Under the pieces are notes generated by a model. That model had not been told where the DNA came from. It did not search any database and saw only the letters and a program-made list of their open reading frames with translations. A stretch of 64,000 nt of DNA, from positions 1 through 64,000 of the forward strand of contig JAEWRE010000083.1 of assembly GCA_023460235.1 (NCBI GenBank), read 5' to 3'. Both the position numbers and the translations under genes were made by a program. This DNA is from Bacillota bacterium (GTDB taxonomy: Bacteria; Bacillota; Clostridia; TANB77; CAG-465). The first letter of the stretch is position 1. The number at the start of each line of letters is the position of its first letter. Of this stretch, positions 19,407 to 29,896 are shown one piece after another.

Positions 19407-22400
19407 TATATAGAGATGTTAGTACTAGTAGTACATATAACAAGGCAAGTAAACAAAAAACACATAAAGATGGTAATGGAAATACTATAAGCTATGTTTA
19501 TGATACTAAGTCAAATGTAGTAGAAGAAACTAATGCAAAAAATATAAAAACAAATTACTACTTTGATGAGAGAAAGAATGTTATAAAGAAAACTATTGCA
19601 GGGGTTGTTCAAGAAGAAAATACTTATGATTTATTAAATAATAAATTAACAAGTAAAGATGAACTTTCTAATGTTACAAATTATACATATGATATATGTG
19701 GTAATCTTGTAAAAGAAGAAAATACAGGAAGTGGATACGTACTAAATTATCAATATACACATTTAAAACAACTTTCAAAAACAATTGATAATCTTGGTAA
19801 GGTTACAACTCTAAAATATGATATACTTGGAAAAGAAACAGAAAATACAGTTTCTAAATCTGATTTAACAAATAGTATAACTACAAAGAAAGAATATGAT
19901 AATTTATCTAATGTAATTAAGGAAATAGATGGTAATGATAATGTAACAACTTATGAATATGACTCAAATAATAATAAAACAAAAGAAGTAAATACAAAAG
20001 GACAAACTAGTACTTATGAATATGATTTAAATGGTAATTTGGTTAAAGAAACAGATTATCTTGGAAATACCTTAAAATATATATATGATAAACTAAACAG
20101 CGTAACTGATAAAATAGATCAGTACGATATTACAATAGAAAAATTGGAATATGATAATCTTGGTAGACAAATAAAATCAACAAATGCAAATGGAGACTAT
20201 ATAGAGTACACATATGATGCTAATAACAACATTTTGACTAAGAAAGATGAAGAAGGAAATATAGAAACATATGAATATGATGTTTTAAATAATAAAACTA
20301 AGTATACTGATAAAAATCAAAATGTAACCGCATATGAATATGATAGCAAAAATAACTTAACTAAGGTTAAAAATGCATTAAATGAAGTAAATACATATAC
20401 TTATGATAATCAAGGTAATGTTCTTACACAAAAAGATGCATCATCAAATGTAATTTCATTTGTATACGATATAAACGGAAATGAAATTAAAAAGATAGAC
20501 CAACTATCAAATGAAGATGTAAAAACATATTATCAAAATGGATTACTAAAAACATTTAAAACAAATAATGGAGATATATTCACTTATACATACGATGTTC
20601 ATGATAGGCTAGTAAGTGAAGAGGTAAATAATGAAGTTACTACCTATGAATATGATAATAACTCAAATAAAACAAAGATAGGCAATATATTAAAGACATA
20701 TGATGAATTAAACCGAGTTATATCAAGTACAGAAAATGGTAAAACTGTATCTTACACATATTTAGATGATGATAAAAAATTAGTAGTAACAGATCCAAAT
20801 CAAAATGTAACTACAGAAGAATATGATAAGGTAGGAAGATTAAAGAAAGTAACAAGTAGTGGCAAAGTAACAGAATATGAATACAACAATGATGGAAGTT
20901 TAAATAAGCAAGTAGATGAAAGTAAAGTATCTGAGTATGAATATTACAAAGATAAAATGTTAAAAAACTTGACTACAAAAACTAAATCTGGTATATTAAT
21001 AGAAGAAAATAGCTATGAATATGATGCAAACAACAATATATTAAAAGATAACTCAAAAGTATATACATATGATGCATTAAATAGAATAAAGACAACTAAT
21101 GATACTGAATATACTTATGATAAATCTGGAAATATAGCTTCTAAGACAGTAATTGATGGCAATACAATAAAAGCTACAACATACATCTATAACGCTAAAA
21201 ATCAATTAACTAAATCAAATGTTTTAGAAAATACGGCACTTGTATCAGAGACAACATATAGCTATGATTTAAATGGAAATCAGATAGAAGAAGTAGCAAA
21301 TGGACAAACAGTAACAAACACATATAATGCAAGAAACGAACTAATAAAAGTAGAAAAAGGACAAGCAATATCTGAGTATTCATATAACAGTGCAGGAAAA
21401 AGAATACAAAAAGTAACAGACAATAATACAATAAACTTTGTATATGATAGTGATAATGTAATACTTGAATTAGATGAAAACGGAAATGAAGTAGCAACAA
21501 ACACTTATGGATTGAACTTGATAAAGAGGGAAACTGGAGATGATGAAGGTTACTATGTATACAATGGACATGGGGATGTAACAAAAGTAATTGATACAAC
21601 AAATGAAGAGTTAAATACATATGTATATGATGAATTTGGAAGTATCAAAGAAGAAAATGAAACATTCAATAATCCATTTAAATATGCAGGATACTACTAC
21701 GATAATGAAACAAAAACATATTATCTAAGATCAAGATACTATAACCCAGAAATACAAAGGTTTATATCAGAAGATACATATAGAGGAGAATTAAATGATC
21801 CGCTAAGCCTAAATTACTATACATATGTAAATAATAATCCTTTAATATATAATGATCCTGATGGACATTTTGCTAAAGAAATATTAGGAGCATTTAAATA
21901 TGTAGCTAAAAGATCTATAGCATTTATTCATGGTGGAATGGAATTTGCACTTGATACAGTTAAAGGACTTGCAGGGTTAGCATGGAATTTAGGAGAAACT
22001 TTAGGAAGTGAAATTGGTATTATTGGAAATGAAATTGGTTACAAAGCTGGAATAGTCAATGAAACTAAATACGTAGATGATAAAGACTATTACTTAAGCA
22101 TTTTGAGTCAAAATATGAATATGTATAAACAACTTCCGGGAAATATGATATCTGGGATTTGGGATAACCTTAAGACAACGTTTAATTGGAATAATTTTAA
22201 AAATTATTTGAATCCAAATACATCATATGAAGAATTAAAAGATTATTCTAAATCAGCTATTCAGACGGGTGTGACAATATATAGTGGCTATGAAGTATTA
22301 AAATCTGCTTATAGTACAGCAAATAAAATATATAATGGAATTAAAGTTAATAAATTTATAAAAGAAAATGTACCAATTGATAGCCAACTAGATGTAAAAA

Positions 22401-22693
22401 ATGCATTTACTTCTGATGCTAAAGTTACTACATTAAAAAACGATACAGCAGCATATAGATATTCTGGAGTAAAATCTGGCGGTAATGGTAAATGGTATAC
22501 ACCAAATCAAACACAAAATCCAATTGTTGATTTAGCTTTACCAAAATCAAATCCTGCAACTTATGTGAATAAATACATTATACCTAAAGGAACAACAATT
22601 ATTAAGGGAACAGTTGCACCAAATTTTGGACAAGCGGGTGGATGGTTACAATTTTATGTTCCAAATCCAAGTGTAATATTGCCAATAAAATAG
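19406..22693 (+). pseudogene. Silent RHS cassette A: YD repeats, core and TNT-like toxin tip
   Basis: This frame is continuous over 1,096 codons and nearly identical to the last ~40% of the full RHS gene (matching from about 15625). It has no start codon or ribosome binding site near its beginning: an in-frame TAG (19403-19405) precedes it and the first possible start is a TTG at 20039. After the core ('NNPLIYNDPDGH') sequence diverges into a new pre-toxin and a tip: 'AYRYSGVKSGGNGKWYTP', 'LALPKSNPATYVNKYIIP' and 'GTVAPNFGQAGGWLQFYVP'. The tip resembles TNT-type NAD-glycohydrolase/ART-fold toxins. It is inferred to be a reserve tip expressed only after recombination with the full gene. Confidence 0.8.
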
Positions 22694-22707
22694 GAGGAAT
22701 TGAAACA

Positions 22708-23079
22708 ATGAAAAATGTATTAAAAGATATTATTTCTAATCTTTTGATTAATAAAAATGACCGAATAAATATAAAAATAAATAAATTAAAAGAAGATGTT
22801 AAACTTTGTCTTGAATTAAGCAAACTTGAACTACAAAATAGGAAAAATGGCATTGAAGGCGAAAGCACAATAGATCAGTTGGAAGAAGTTATTATTCCAG
22901 ATTTGACTAATTTGTTAACAATACTAGATAACAAAAATAGTATACCACAAAAAAGAGTAGATAGATATTCTTTGGCCTATGGAAATGCATTTAGAATGTG
23001 GGATTGGAGCATGGAAAATCCTACTGAACTATACAAAAGGTTAGCACATATACATCATGATTATCAGGATGTTTTATAA
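22708..23079 (+). CDS. Putative immunity protein for cassette A
   Basis: This 123-residue helical protein has the start ATG 22708 with GGAGGAATTG upstream. The frame is also open 22 codons further back, inside the toxin. It is charged, with a C-terminal 'HIHHDYQDVL', and has no signal peptide or membrane segment. The role is assigned from its position 14 nt behind the cassette A tip; the family is not recognised. Whether it is transcribed is unclear because the cassette has no obvious promoter. Confidence 0.65.
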   Translation: MKNVLKDIISNLLINKNDRINIKINKLKEDVKLCLELSKLELQNRKNGIEGESTIDQLEEVIIPDLTNLLTILDNKNSIPQKRVDRYSLAYGNAFRMWDWSMENPTELYKRLAHIHHDYQDVL

Positions 23080-23089
23080 TTAAATTATA

Positions 23090-23126
23090 TATAGAGCAAA
23101 TAAGGAGCAATCATTTTTGCTCTATA
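23090..23126. terminator. Hairpin after immunity gene A
   Basis: A perfect 11-bp stem (23090-23100 with 23116-23126) with GC-containing arms lies between immunity gene A and cassette B. The 3' T run is weak. Confidence 0.5.
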
Positions 23127-23167
23127 ATGTAATTCAGTTTGGAGTGAAAATGAAATTAAAAAGATAA

Positions 23168-24598
23168 ATTAAATTTCAGATAGAAGAAGTAACAAATGGA
23201 CAAACAGTAACAAACACATATAGCGCAAGAAATGAACTAATAAAAGTAGAAAAAGGACAAGCAATATCTGAATATTCATATAACAGTGCAGGAAAAAGAA
23301 TACAGAAAACTACAAATAAAAATACAATAAACTTTGTATATGATAGCGATAATGTAATACTTGAATTAGATGAAAACGGAAATGAAGTAGCAACAAACAC
23401 ATATGGATTGAATTTGATAAAGAGGGAAACAGAAAATACAGAAGGTTATTACGTATACAATGGACATGGTGATGTAACAAAAATAATTGATACAACAAAT
23501 GAAGAATTAACTACATATGTATATGATGAATTTGGAAGTATCAAAGAAGAAAATGAGACATTCAACAATCCATTTAAATATGCAGGGTACTACTACGATA
23601 ATGAAACAAAAACATACTACTTAAGATCAAGATACTATAATCCAGAAATACAAAGGTTTATATCAGAGGATACATATAGAGGAGAATTAAATGATCCGCT
23701 AAGCCTAAATTACTATACATACTCAAATAACAATCCACTTATATATTACGATCCAACAGGCCACTTTTTTGAACAAATAGGTGCAGGATTAAAATATGTA
23801 ACTGAAAGAATAACTGCAGCATTTGAAGCAGGTGGAGAGCTTATAGGAGATGCTATATATGGAACATTATCTTTAGGATATAGTATAGCTGAAACTGGAG
23901 TATCTGAAGCAGGATTAATTTCAAATTATTTAGGAAATAAAGTTGGAATAATAGGAAAAGATCAATATGAAATAAATAAAGAATCTTTACTTTCTACAAT
24001 AACTAAAAATGGTCAAATGTATTCAGAGTTACCAAAGAATATGCTTAATGGAATAAAAGATAATCTTCTTCAGACATTTAACTTGGATAACTTTAAAAAT
24101 TACTGGAATCCAAATACATCTTATGAAGAACTAAAAGATTATTCTAAATCAGTAATTCAGACTGGTCTGACAATATATGGTGGCGCAAAAGTATTGCAAA
24201 CAGCATATAATGGGGTTACTGGTATTGTAAAAAGTATACAGAATTCAAAAATAAATACTAGTACAGTTAACCCAAAAGATGTTAGATTTATGCAAGATTC
24301 AATAAAAAATCAAACAGGTAATTATACAGTTTTAGAAAATGCTAATGGATTAAAAAATGGTAGTATCAATCCTAATGATATACCAATATCTAATATTTGG
24401 AAAGATTCAAATGGCAATTTGTGGACGTTGAGCAATAGAAGATTAGCTTCATTCAAATTATCAGGTTTAAATGAGATGCCCGTGACATGGGCTAGTCCCG
24501 AGCAAATTGCAAATCAAATGTGGAAAATGACAACTAAAACAAATGGTATGTCTATAAAATTAAAATTAGGTAACAATCAAAATATTATTATAAAGTAG
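23168..24598 (+). pseudogene. Silent RHS cassette B: core plus ParB/Srx-like toxin tip
   Basis: This 477-codon open frame matches the full gene from about 17493 onward. A TAA (23165-23167) sits immediately upstream and no usable start is near; the first is a TTG at 23408. After the core ('NNPLIYYDPTGH') comes a pre-toxin related to that of cassette A (both contain 'NPNTSYEELKDYSKS'). The tip reads 'NPKDVRFMQDSI', 'ISNIWKDSNGNLWTLSNRRL' and 'LNEMPVTWASPEQI'. That pattern resembles the ParB/sulfiredoxin-like toxin fold (inferred, not searched). Upstream, 23147-23165 preserves a short scrap of another YD region, which points to an internal deletion. Confidence 0.75.
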
Positions 24599-24608
24599 GA
24601 GGAAAAAA

Positions 24609-24860
24609 ATGTTAGGAGATATTATAAAAAAAATTGAAAATAAGGATGAATTTATTAAATTTATTGAACTACTTGCAGATGATAAAACAAGTAATTCTTT
24701 AGAATGGGAAAACGTAGATATTGTTTCATATTTAAATTCTATAAAATCATGGGTAGAAGATATGGAAGGATACTATAAAAATATGAATTTAGATATTCCA
24801 AACAATATTGATTGGAAATTTATGGCTACATTATTATATGTAGGGAAAATATATGAATAG
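24609..24860 (+). CDS. Putative immunity protein for cassette B (DUF7660-like)
   Basis: This is an 83-residue acidic protein with GGAGG upstream of ATG 24609, 10 nt after the cassette B tip. 'SLEWENVDIVSYLNSIKSW' resembles the conserved 'EWEN...YL..I..W' core of the small DUF7660 family often seen beside toxins. The immunity role is inferred from this position. Confidence 0.65.
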   Translation: MLGDIIKKIENKDEFIKFIELLADDKTSNSLEWENVDIVSYLNSIKSWVEDMEGYYKNMNLDIPNNIDWKFMATLLYVGKIYE

Positions 24861-24943
24861 AAATTTATAATAAAATATCTTAAATAAAGTACATATCAAA
24901 AGAAATTAAAGCTTTGGTTGATAAATGAAATTATATTTTAGAT

Positions 24944-24990
24944 TTTCAGTTTACTTATTTAAATTATATAAGTAAGCTGAAATTTTTTTA
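24944..24990 (+). terminator. Strong rho-independent terminator after immunity gene B
   Basis: A 15-bp stem with one G-T pair (24944-24958 with 24968-24982) is followed by a run of eight T. YD homology of cassette C starts on the very next bases. Confidence 0.8.
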
Positions 24991-24991
24991 T

Positions 24992-27898
24992 AATGTTATA
25001 AAGAAAACTATTACAGGGGTTGTTCAAGAAGAAAATACTTATGATTTATTAAATAATAAATTAACAAGTAAAGATGAACTTTCTAATGTTACAAATTATA
25101 CATATGACATATGTGGTAATCTTGTAAAAGAAGAAAATACAGGAAGTGGATACGTACTAAATTATCAATATACACATTTAAAACAGCTTTCAAAAACAAT
25201 TGATAATCTTGGTAAGGTTACAACTCTAAAGTTTAATATACTTGGGAAAGAAACAGAGAATACAGTTTCTAAATCTGATTTAACAGACAGTATAACTACA
25301 AAGAAAGAATATGATAATTTATCTAATGTAATTAAGGAAACAGATGGTAATGGTAATGTAACAACTTATGAGTATGACGCAAATAATAATAAAACAAAAG
25401 AAGTAAATGCAAAAGGACAAACAACAACTGACTCAAATAACAATATATTAACTAAAAAAGATGAAGAAGGAAATATAGAAACATATGAATATGACTCATC
25501 AAACAATAAAACTAAGTATACTGATAAAAATCAAAATGAATATAATGACAAAAATAACTTAACTAAGGTTAAAAATGCATTAAATGAAGTAACTACATAT
25601 ACTTACGATAACATTGGAAATGTTCTTACACAAAAAGATGCATCATCAAGTGTAATTTCATTTGTATATGATATAAATGAAAATGAAATTAAAAAGATAG
25701 ATCAACTAGCAAATGAAGATGCAAAAACATATTATGAGAATGGATTACTAAAAACGTTTAAAACAAATAATGGAGATATATTCACTTATACATACGATGT
25801 ACATGATAGACTAGTAAGTGAAGAAGTAAATAATGAAGTTACTACTTATGAATATGATAATAACTCAAATAAAACAAAAATAGGCAATATATCAAAGACA
25901 TATGATGAATTAAATCGAGTTATATCAAGTACAGAAAATGATAAAACTGTATCTTACACATATTTAGATGATGATAAAAAATTAGTAGTAACAGATCCAA
26001 ATCAAAATGTAACTACAGAAGAATATGATAAGGTAGGTAGATTAAAGAAAGTAACAAATAGTGGCAAAGTAACAGAATATGAATACAACAATGATGGAAG
26101 TTTAAATAAGCAAGTAGATGAAAGCAAAGTATCTGAGTATGAATATTACAAAGATAAAATGTTAAAAAACTTGACTACAAAAACTAAATCTGGTATATTA
26201 ATAGAAGAAAACAGCTATGAATATGATGCAAACAACAATATATTAAAAGATAACTCAAAAGTATATACATACGATGCACTAAATAGAATAAAGACTAGTA
26301 ATGATACAGAATATACTTATGATAAATCTGGAAATATAGCATCAAAGACAGTAATAGATGGCAATAAAATAAAAGCTACAACATATATCTATAATGCTAA
26401 AAATCAATTAACTAAATCAAATGTTTTAGAGAATACAGCACTTGTATCAGAGACAACATATGGCTATGATTTAAATGGAAATCAGATAGAAGAAGTAACA
26501 AATGGACAAACAGTAACAAACACATATAACGCAAGAAACGAACTAGTAAAAGTAGAAAAAGGACAGGCAATATCTGAATATTCATATAACAGTGCTGGAA
26601 AAAGAATACAAAAAACTACAAATGACAATACAATAAACTTTGTATATGATAGTGATAATGTAATACTTGAATTAGATGAAAATGGAAATGAAGTAGCAAC
26701 AAACACATATGGATTAAACTTGATAAAGAGGGAAACAGAAGATACTGAAGGCTACTACGTATACAATGGACATGGTGATGTAACAAAAGTAATTGATACA
26801 ACAAATGAAGAATTAAATACATATGTATACGATGAATTTGGTAGTATCAAAGAAGAAAATGAAACATTTAATAATCCATTTAAATATGCAGGATACTACT
26901 ACGATAATGAAACAAAAACATATTATCTAAGATCAAGATACTATAACCCAGAAATACAAAGGTTCATATCAGAAGATACATACAGAGGAGAATTAAATGA
27001 TCCATTAAGCTTAAACTATTATACATACGTAAATAATAATCCTTTAATATATAATGATCCTGATGGACATATACCAGTACCGTTAATCACAGCATTAATA
27101 GGAGGAATATTTAATTCTGGTGCAAGTATTATAGGTGATTTAGTAACTGGAAATGATATAAACTGGAGGAAAGCAGGTGGTGCATTCTTAGAAGGGGCAT
27201 TAATAGGTGGTTCATTAGGATATATGGCACCTCTGGGCTTAGGAGCTATGGCAACAACTGGTGTAGTATCAGGAACAGCAGGAAACATGATAAATCAAAC
27301 TATAACTAATGGATATACTAGTTTTAGTCAGATAGATTATAAAGATGCAGTTATAAGTGGATTTACAACAGGTTTAGGTGTGGCAACATTTGGATTATCA
27401 GGAAATGTAACTGGAAAAGGACTGGAATATATAGCACACTATGGACTAAAAGGAGCAGTAACAGCAGGAACAATAAATGCAGTAGATCAGGTATTAAGAA
27501 ATAATATAACAGACTTTAGAGATATTAATTATAAAGAAGTACTTACTAATAGTGCATTGGGATTTGCATTTGCACCTATAGGAGCTAAAATAACGGAAAG
27601 TGCAATTAATAAACTAGGACCTGTAAAGATAAATTCAGATGGCTTACCTATAAGTAAAAAAATTACTGGATATACAGAGCATGGTATGGAGCAAGTTCTC
27701 GGAAGAGATGGTGGTATAGGTGTTAATAATAAATCTATTCTTGATGCAGTTAATAAACCAATTGATGTTATTAATCAATCTGGCGGAAGAACAAAATATA
27801 TTGGACAAAATGCTTCAGTTGTTTTAAATCAAAATGGTAGAGTTATTACGGCCTGGCCAAGAGGTAATGCAGGAGTGAGGTGGAAAATAAGTGATTAA
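24992..27898 (+). pseudogene. Silent RHS cassette C: YD repeats, core and BECR-like RNase tip
   Basis: This 969-codon open frame matches the full gene from about 15790. It has no start codon until an internal ATG at 26159. Two in-frame deletions relative to the full gene are visible: about 67 codons near 25430, and 4 codons near 25538. The pre-toxin is Gly-rich ('GALIGGSLGYMAP', 'VSGTAGNMINQTI') and related to that of the full gene. The tip has 'GYTEHGMEQVLGRDGG', 'DAVNKPIDVI' and 'ASVVLNQNGRVITAWP', a pattern like the BECR/barnase-EndoU-colicin-type RNase toxins (inference). It overlaps the next immunity gene by 8 nt. Confidence 0.8.
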
Positions 27899-28145
27899 AT
27901 TAAATAAGCAATCATTAGAACTATTAAAAAAGTGTTTACAAAATCACAATTCTAGTTTAATTCCAATTATTGAAGATATGAACAAAGACGATTATACGGA
28001 AAGTTTTTATAATGAACTCAGAGAAATTGTAGGCAATGAACTTATAAATAATGGATTAAATGAAAATGATGAGCCTAATGAATATGGATATAAATTAGAA
28101 AAATTAATTGATGAAATAGGACGATTATTTTTATATAAGAAATAA
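27891..28145 (+). CDS. Putative immunity protein for cassette C
   Basis: This 84-residue acidic protein begins at GTG 27891 inside the end of the toxin tip. 'NELREIVGNELINNG' and 'EYGYKLEKLIDEIGR' are its most patterned segments. It closes the RHS locus and is followed by a hairpin terminator. The assignment is by position only. Confidence 0.65.
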   Translation: MIKLNKQSLELLKKCLQNHNSSLIPIIEDMNKDDYTESFYNELREIVGNELINNGLNENDEPNEYGYKLEKLIDEIGRLFLYKK

Positions 28146-28259
28146 TTCATTTGTTAAATTTCAAATTATGATAAAAAAAGATTTTTCTTAATAATTAGTT
28201 ATAGTGAAAATTGTAACAAATAATAATATTTGACAAGTAAGCAAACATAGACAATAAAA

Positions 28260-28303
28260 AAATATAGATCTAAAATTAAATTTTAGGTCTGTATTTTTAT
28301 TTT
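28260..28303. terminator. Bidirectional terminator at the end of the RHS locus
   Basis: A 17-bp stem with two G-T pairs (28260-28276 with 28280-28296) has A-rich and T-rich flanks. It lies between convergent genes, the cassette C immunity gene and the Smr-domain gene. Confidence 0.7.
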
Positions 28304-28307
28304 TTCT

Positions 28308-28787
28308 TTATTTTAATCTAGCAACTGTGACACCATAACTACCTTCGTAATAGTAACCTAATCTAAACTCTGCTATATTTGGGTGAGTTTCTAGAAATCT
28401 TTGTACACCTTTTCTAAGTATGCCACCGCTTCTACCATGTATTATTCGTATCTCTTTTGCGTTATTTGCCATTGCTTTATCAATAAAATACTCTAAGTTA
28501 TTTAAAGCTTCTTCTAAAGTTTGATGCCTTAACATTATCTCTGGTGTGAATTCTTTATCTTTATTTAAATTAAAAGATATATTTTGATTATTATTTAAAC
28601 TTAAATATTGATGTTTGTTTTGTGTTTTTCTATCTATTTTTACTAACTCATTTTCATTGAATGTAGCTAATATATTATTATCTAATTTTACTAAATAATG
28701 TCTATTGTTATTTTTAATTATTACTCTAATAATTTTACCATATATATTATTTATTTTATTTTTTACATAATCTCCAACTCTAAACAT
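28308..28787 (-). CDS. Smr-domain protein resembling the MutS2 C-terminus
   Basis: This 159-residue protein starts with a KOW/SH3-like segment ('FRVGDYVKNKINNIYGKI'). An Smr domain follows (about 85-159): 'RHQTLEEALNNLEYFIDKA', 'IRIIHGRSGGILRKGVQRFL' and the ending 'YGVTVARLK'. These are the last parts of MutS2, in which the Smr domain is a nuclease acting in ribosome rescue or recombination control. The MutS ATPase and core domains are absent. A natural stand-alone protein is favoured because the gene has its own start, with AAGGAG upstream. It is transcribed away from the next operon. Confidence 0.8.
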   Translation of the reverse strand: MFRVGDYVKNKINNIYGKIIRVIIKNNNRHYLVKLDNNILATFNENELVKIDRKTQNKHQYLSLNNNQNISFNLNKDKEFTPEIMLRHQTLEEALNNLEYFIDKAMANNAKEIRIIHGRSGGILRKGVQRFLETHPNIAEFRLGYYYEGSYGVTVARLK

Positions 28788-28872
28788 TTGATTTTCTCCT
28801 TAAGTATATTAATATTATACCATAAAAAGCAATAAAAATAAACATAAAAATGCTAAAAATATAATATGTTTA

Positions 28873-28901
28873 TTGACTATGTTTACATAATGTGATATAA
28901 T
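28873..28901 (+). promoter_or_regulatory. Near-consensus promoter with extended -10
   Basis: TTGACT (28873-28878), a 17-nt spacer ending in TGTGA, and TATAAT (28896-28901) lie 52 nt before the ATG at 28954. Confidence 0.7.
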
Positions 28902-28953
28902 ATGGTCTCATTGAAACAGAAAAACAAATAATAATTTATTGGGAGGATTCAGT

Positions 28954-29295
28954 ATGTCAGATGCATTATGGGATTCAAATTCTAAAATTTCTTTTATCTT
29001 TGATGCTTGCACAATGAAAATTAGTTTGTATGATGATGTAATTTTCTCAGAGGGAAAACATTATTCCTATCGAAATCTGTTACTTTACTCGCAGGATATT
29101 AGATGCTTGTTAAGATATTTAGGTGTGATAAACAGCTTATGTACTTCATGTTGTACAATTGAAGAAATGAGCGCCTATCTATCTAAAATGAGCAATGGAC
29201 AAGTAAAAGTTTCTAATATTAAGAATCTATTATTTTTAGCTATTGCAGCTAATTTGATATGCTTAAGACCAGATAAAAAATTAGTTGCAGCTTAA
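28954..29295 (+). CDS. Unknown 113-aa protein
   Basis: This gene is not recognised. ATG 28954 is chosen because GGGAGGA lies about 8 nt upstream; the frame is open from 28939. The protein is mixed alpha/beta in composition, with a central 'LCTSCCTIEEM' Cys cluster and a C-terminal hydrophobic helix ('LLFLAIAANLICL') that is short for a membrane anchor. It has its own promoter. It is followed 38 nt later by another unknown gene and may form a two-gene unit with it. Confidence 0.6.
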   Translation: MSDALWDSNSKISFIFDACTMKISLYDDVIFSEGKHYSYRNLLLYSQDIRCLLRYLGVINSLCTSCCTIEEMSAYLSKMSNGQVKVSNIKNLLFLAIAANLICLRPDKKLVAA

Positions 29296-29333
29296 GTTTA
29301 TAAAAATAAATAATTCATGGAGGAAATTTTATT

Positions 29334-29708
29334 ATGCCAGATAATATTAAAGCATTATGTGATCTTTTTTACAAATGTATTTTAACAGAAAATGTGGTTG
29401 ATGAAAATTCAGTGATACGGGTTATAGTGCATCAGGAATTTGAATATGAATTCGAATTTTCAAAAGAAAAGATAGAAGAAGAGAACAATGCAATATTAGA
29501 ATTATGGAAGGATGTGAAAATGTCTGAGCGGTTATTCTTTTGTAACTCAGTTTTCAAATTAAATATGTTTGGAGCTAGATTATTACTTTGCTATAATACA
29601 GATAATGATTCATGGCTAACTGCAAATAATATAGTTGCACTTGGTATTGCTGCTGGAGCTATAAAAAGCGTTCCTGACAATTCAAATCTTTTTGAATTTA
29701 ATTTTTAA
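29334..29708 (+). CDS. Unknown 124-aa acidic protein
   Basis: This gene is not recognised. ATG 29334 has GGAGGAAA about 8 nt upstream. The N-terminal part is acidic and helical ('FEFSKEKIEEENNAILELW'). The C-terminal part is more hydrophobic ('NIVALGIAAGAIKSV'), echoing the 'FLAIAANL' ending of the preceding gene at the same relative place. That weak resemblance may mean the two are distant paralogues. A terminator hairpin (29732 to about 29772) follows. Confidence 0.6.
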   Translation: MPDNIKALCDLFYKCILTENVVDENSVIRVIVHQEFEYEFEFSKEKIEEENNAILELWKDVKMSERLFFCNSVFKLNMFGARLLLCYNTDNDSWLTANNIVALGIAAGAIKSVPDNSNLFEFNF

Positions 29709-29731
29709 TTGAGTGGCTTTGACTACCCTTT

Positions 29732-29772
29732 AAAAGACCTTATATACTTTAATTAGTATATGGGGTCTTTTT
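29732..29772 (+). terminator. Rho-independent terminator
   Basis: The arms around 29732-29748 and 29755-29770 pair over most of their length, including G-T pairs, and run into a T-rich tract. Confidence 0.65.
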
Positions 29773-29807
29773 ATTTTGTCGAACTTTGTCTTTTAATAAT
29801 ATAGCTA

Positions 29808-29836
29808 TTGTATATATTATATCAAAGTGATATAAT
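29808..29836 (+). promoter_or_regulatory. Promoter with extended -10
   Basis: TTGTAT (29808-29813) and TATAAT (29831-29836) are 17 nt apart. The preceding AGTGA gives a TGN extended -10, as in the promoter at 28873. Confidence 0.65.
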
Positions 29837-29896
29837 GCGAATGATATAAATAATAGTGCGTCTAAATTAATTAATGTGGAGGTGAAATTGGAATTT

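Noticed and set aside
20039..22693. Treating the cassette A frame as an independent gene starting at TTG 20039
   Set aside because: The homologous coding frame continues about 210 codons upstream to 19406 without a start. The TTG lies inside a YD repeat with no ribosome binding site.
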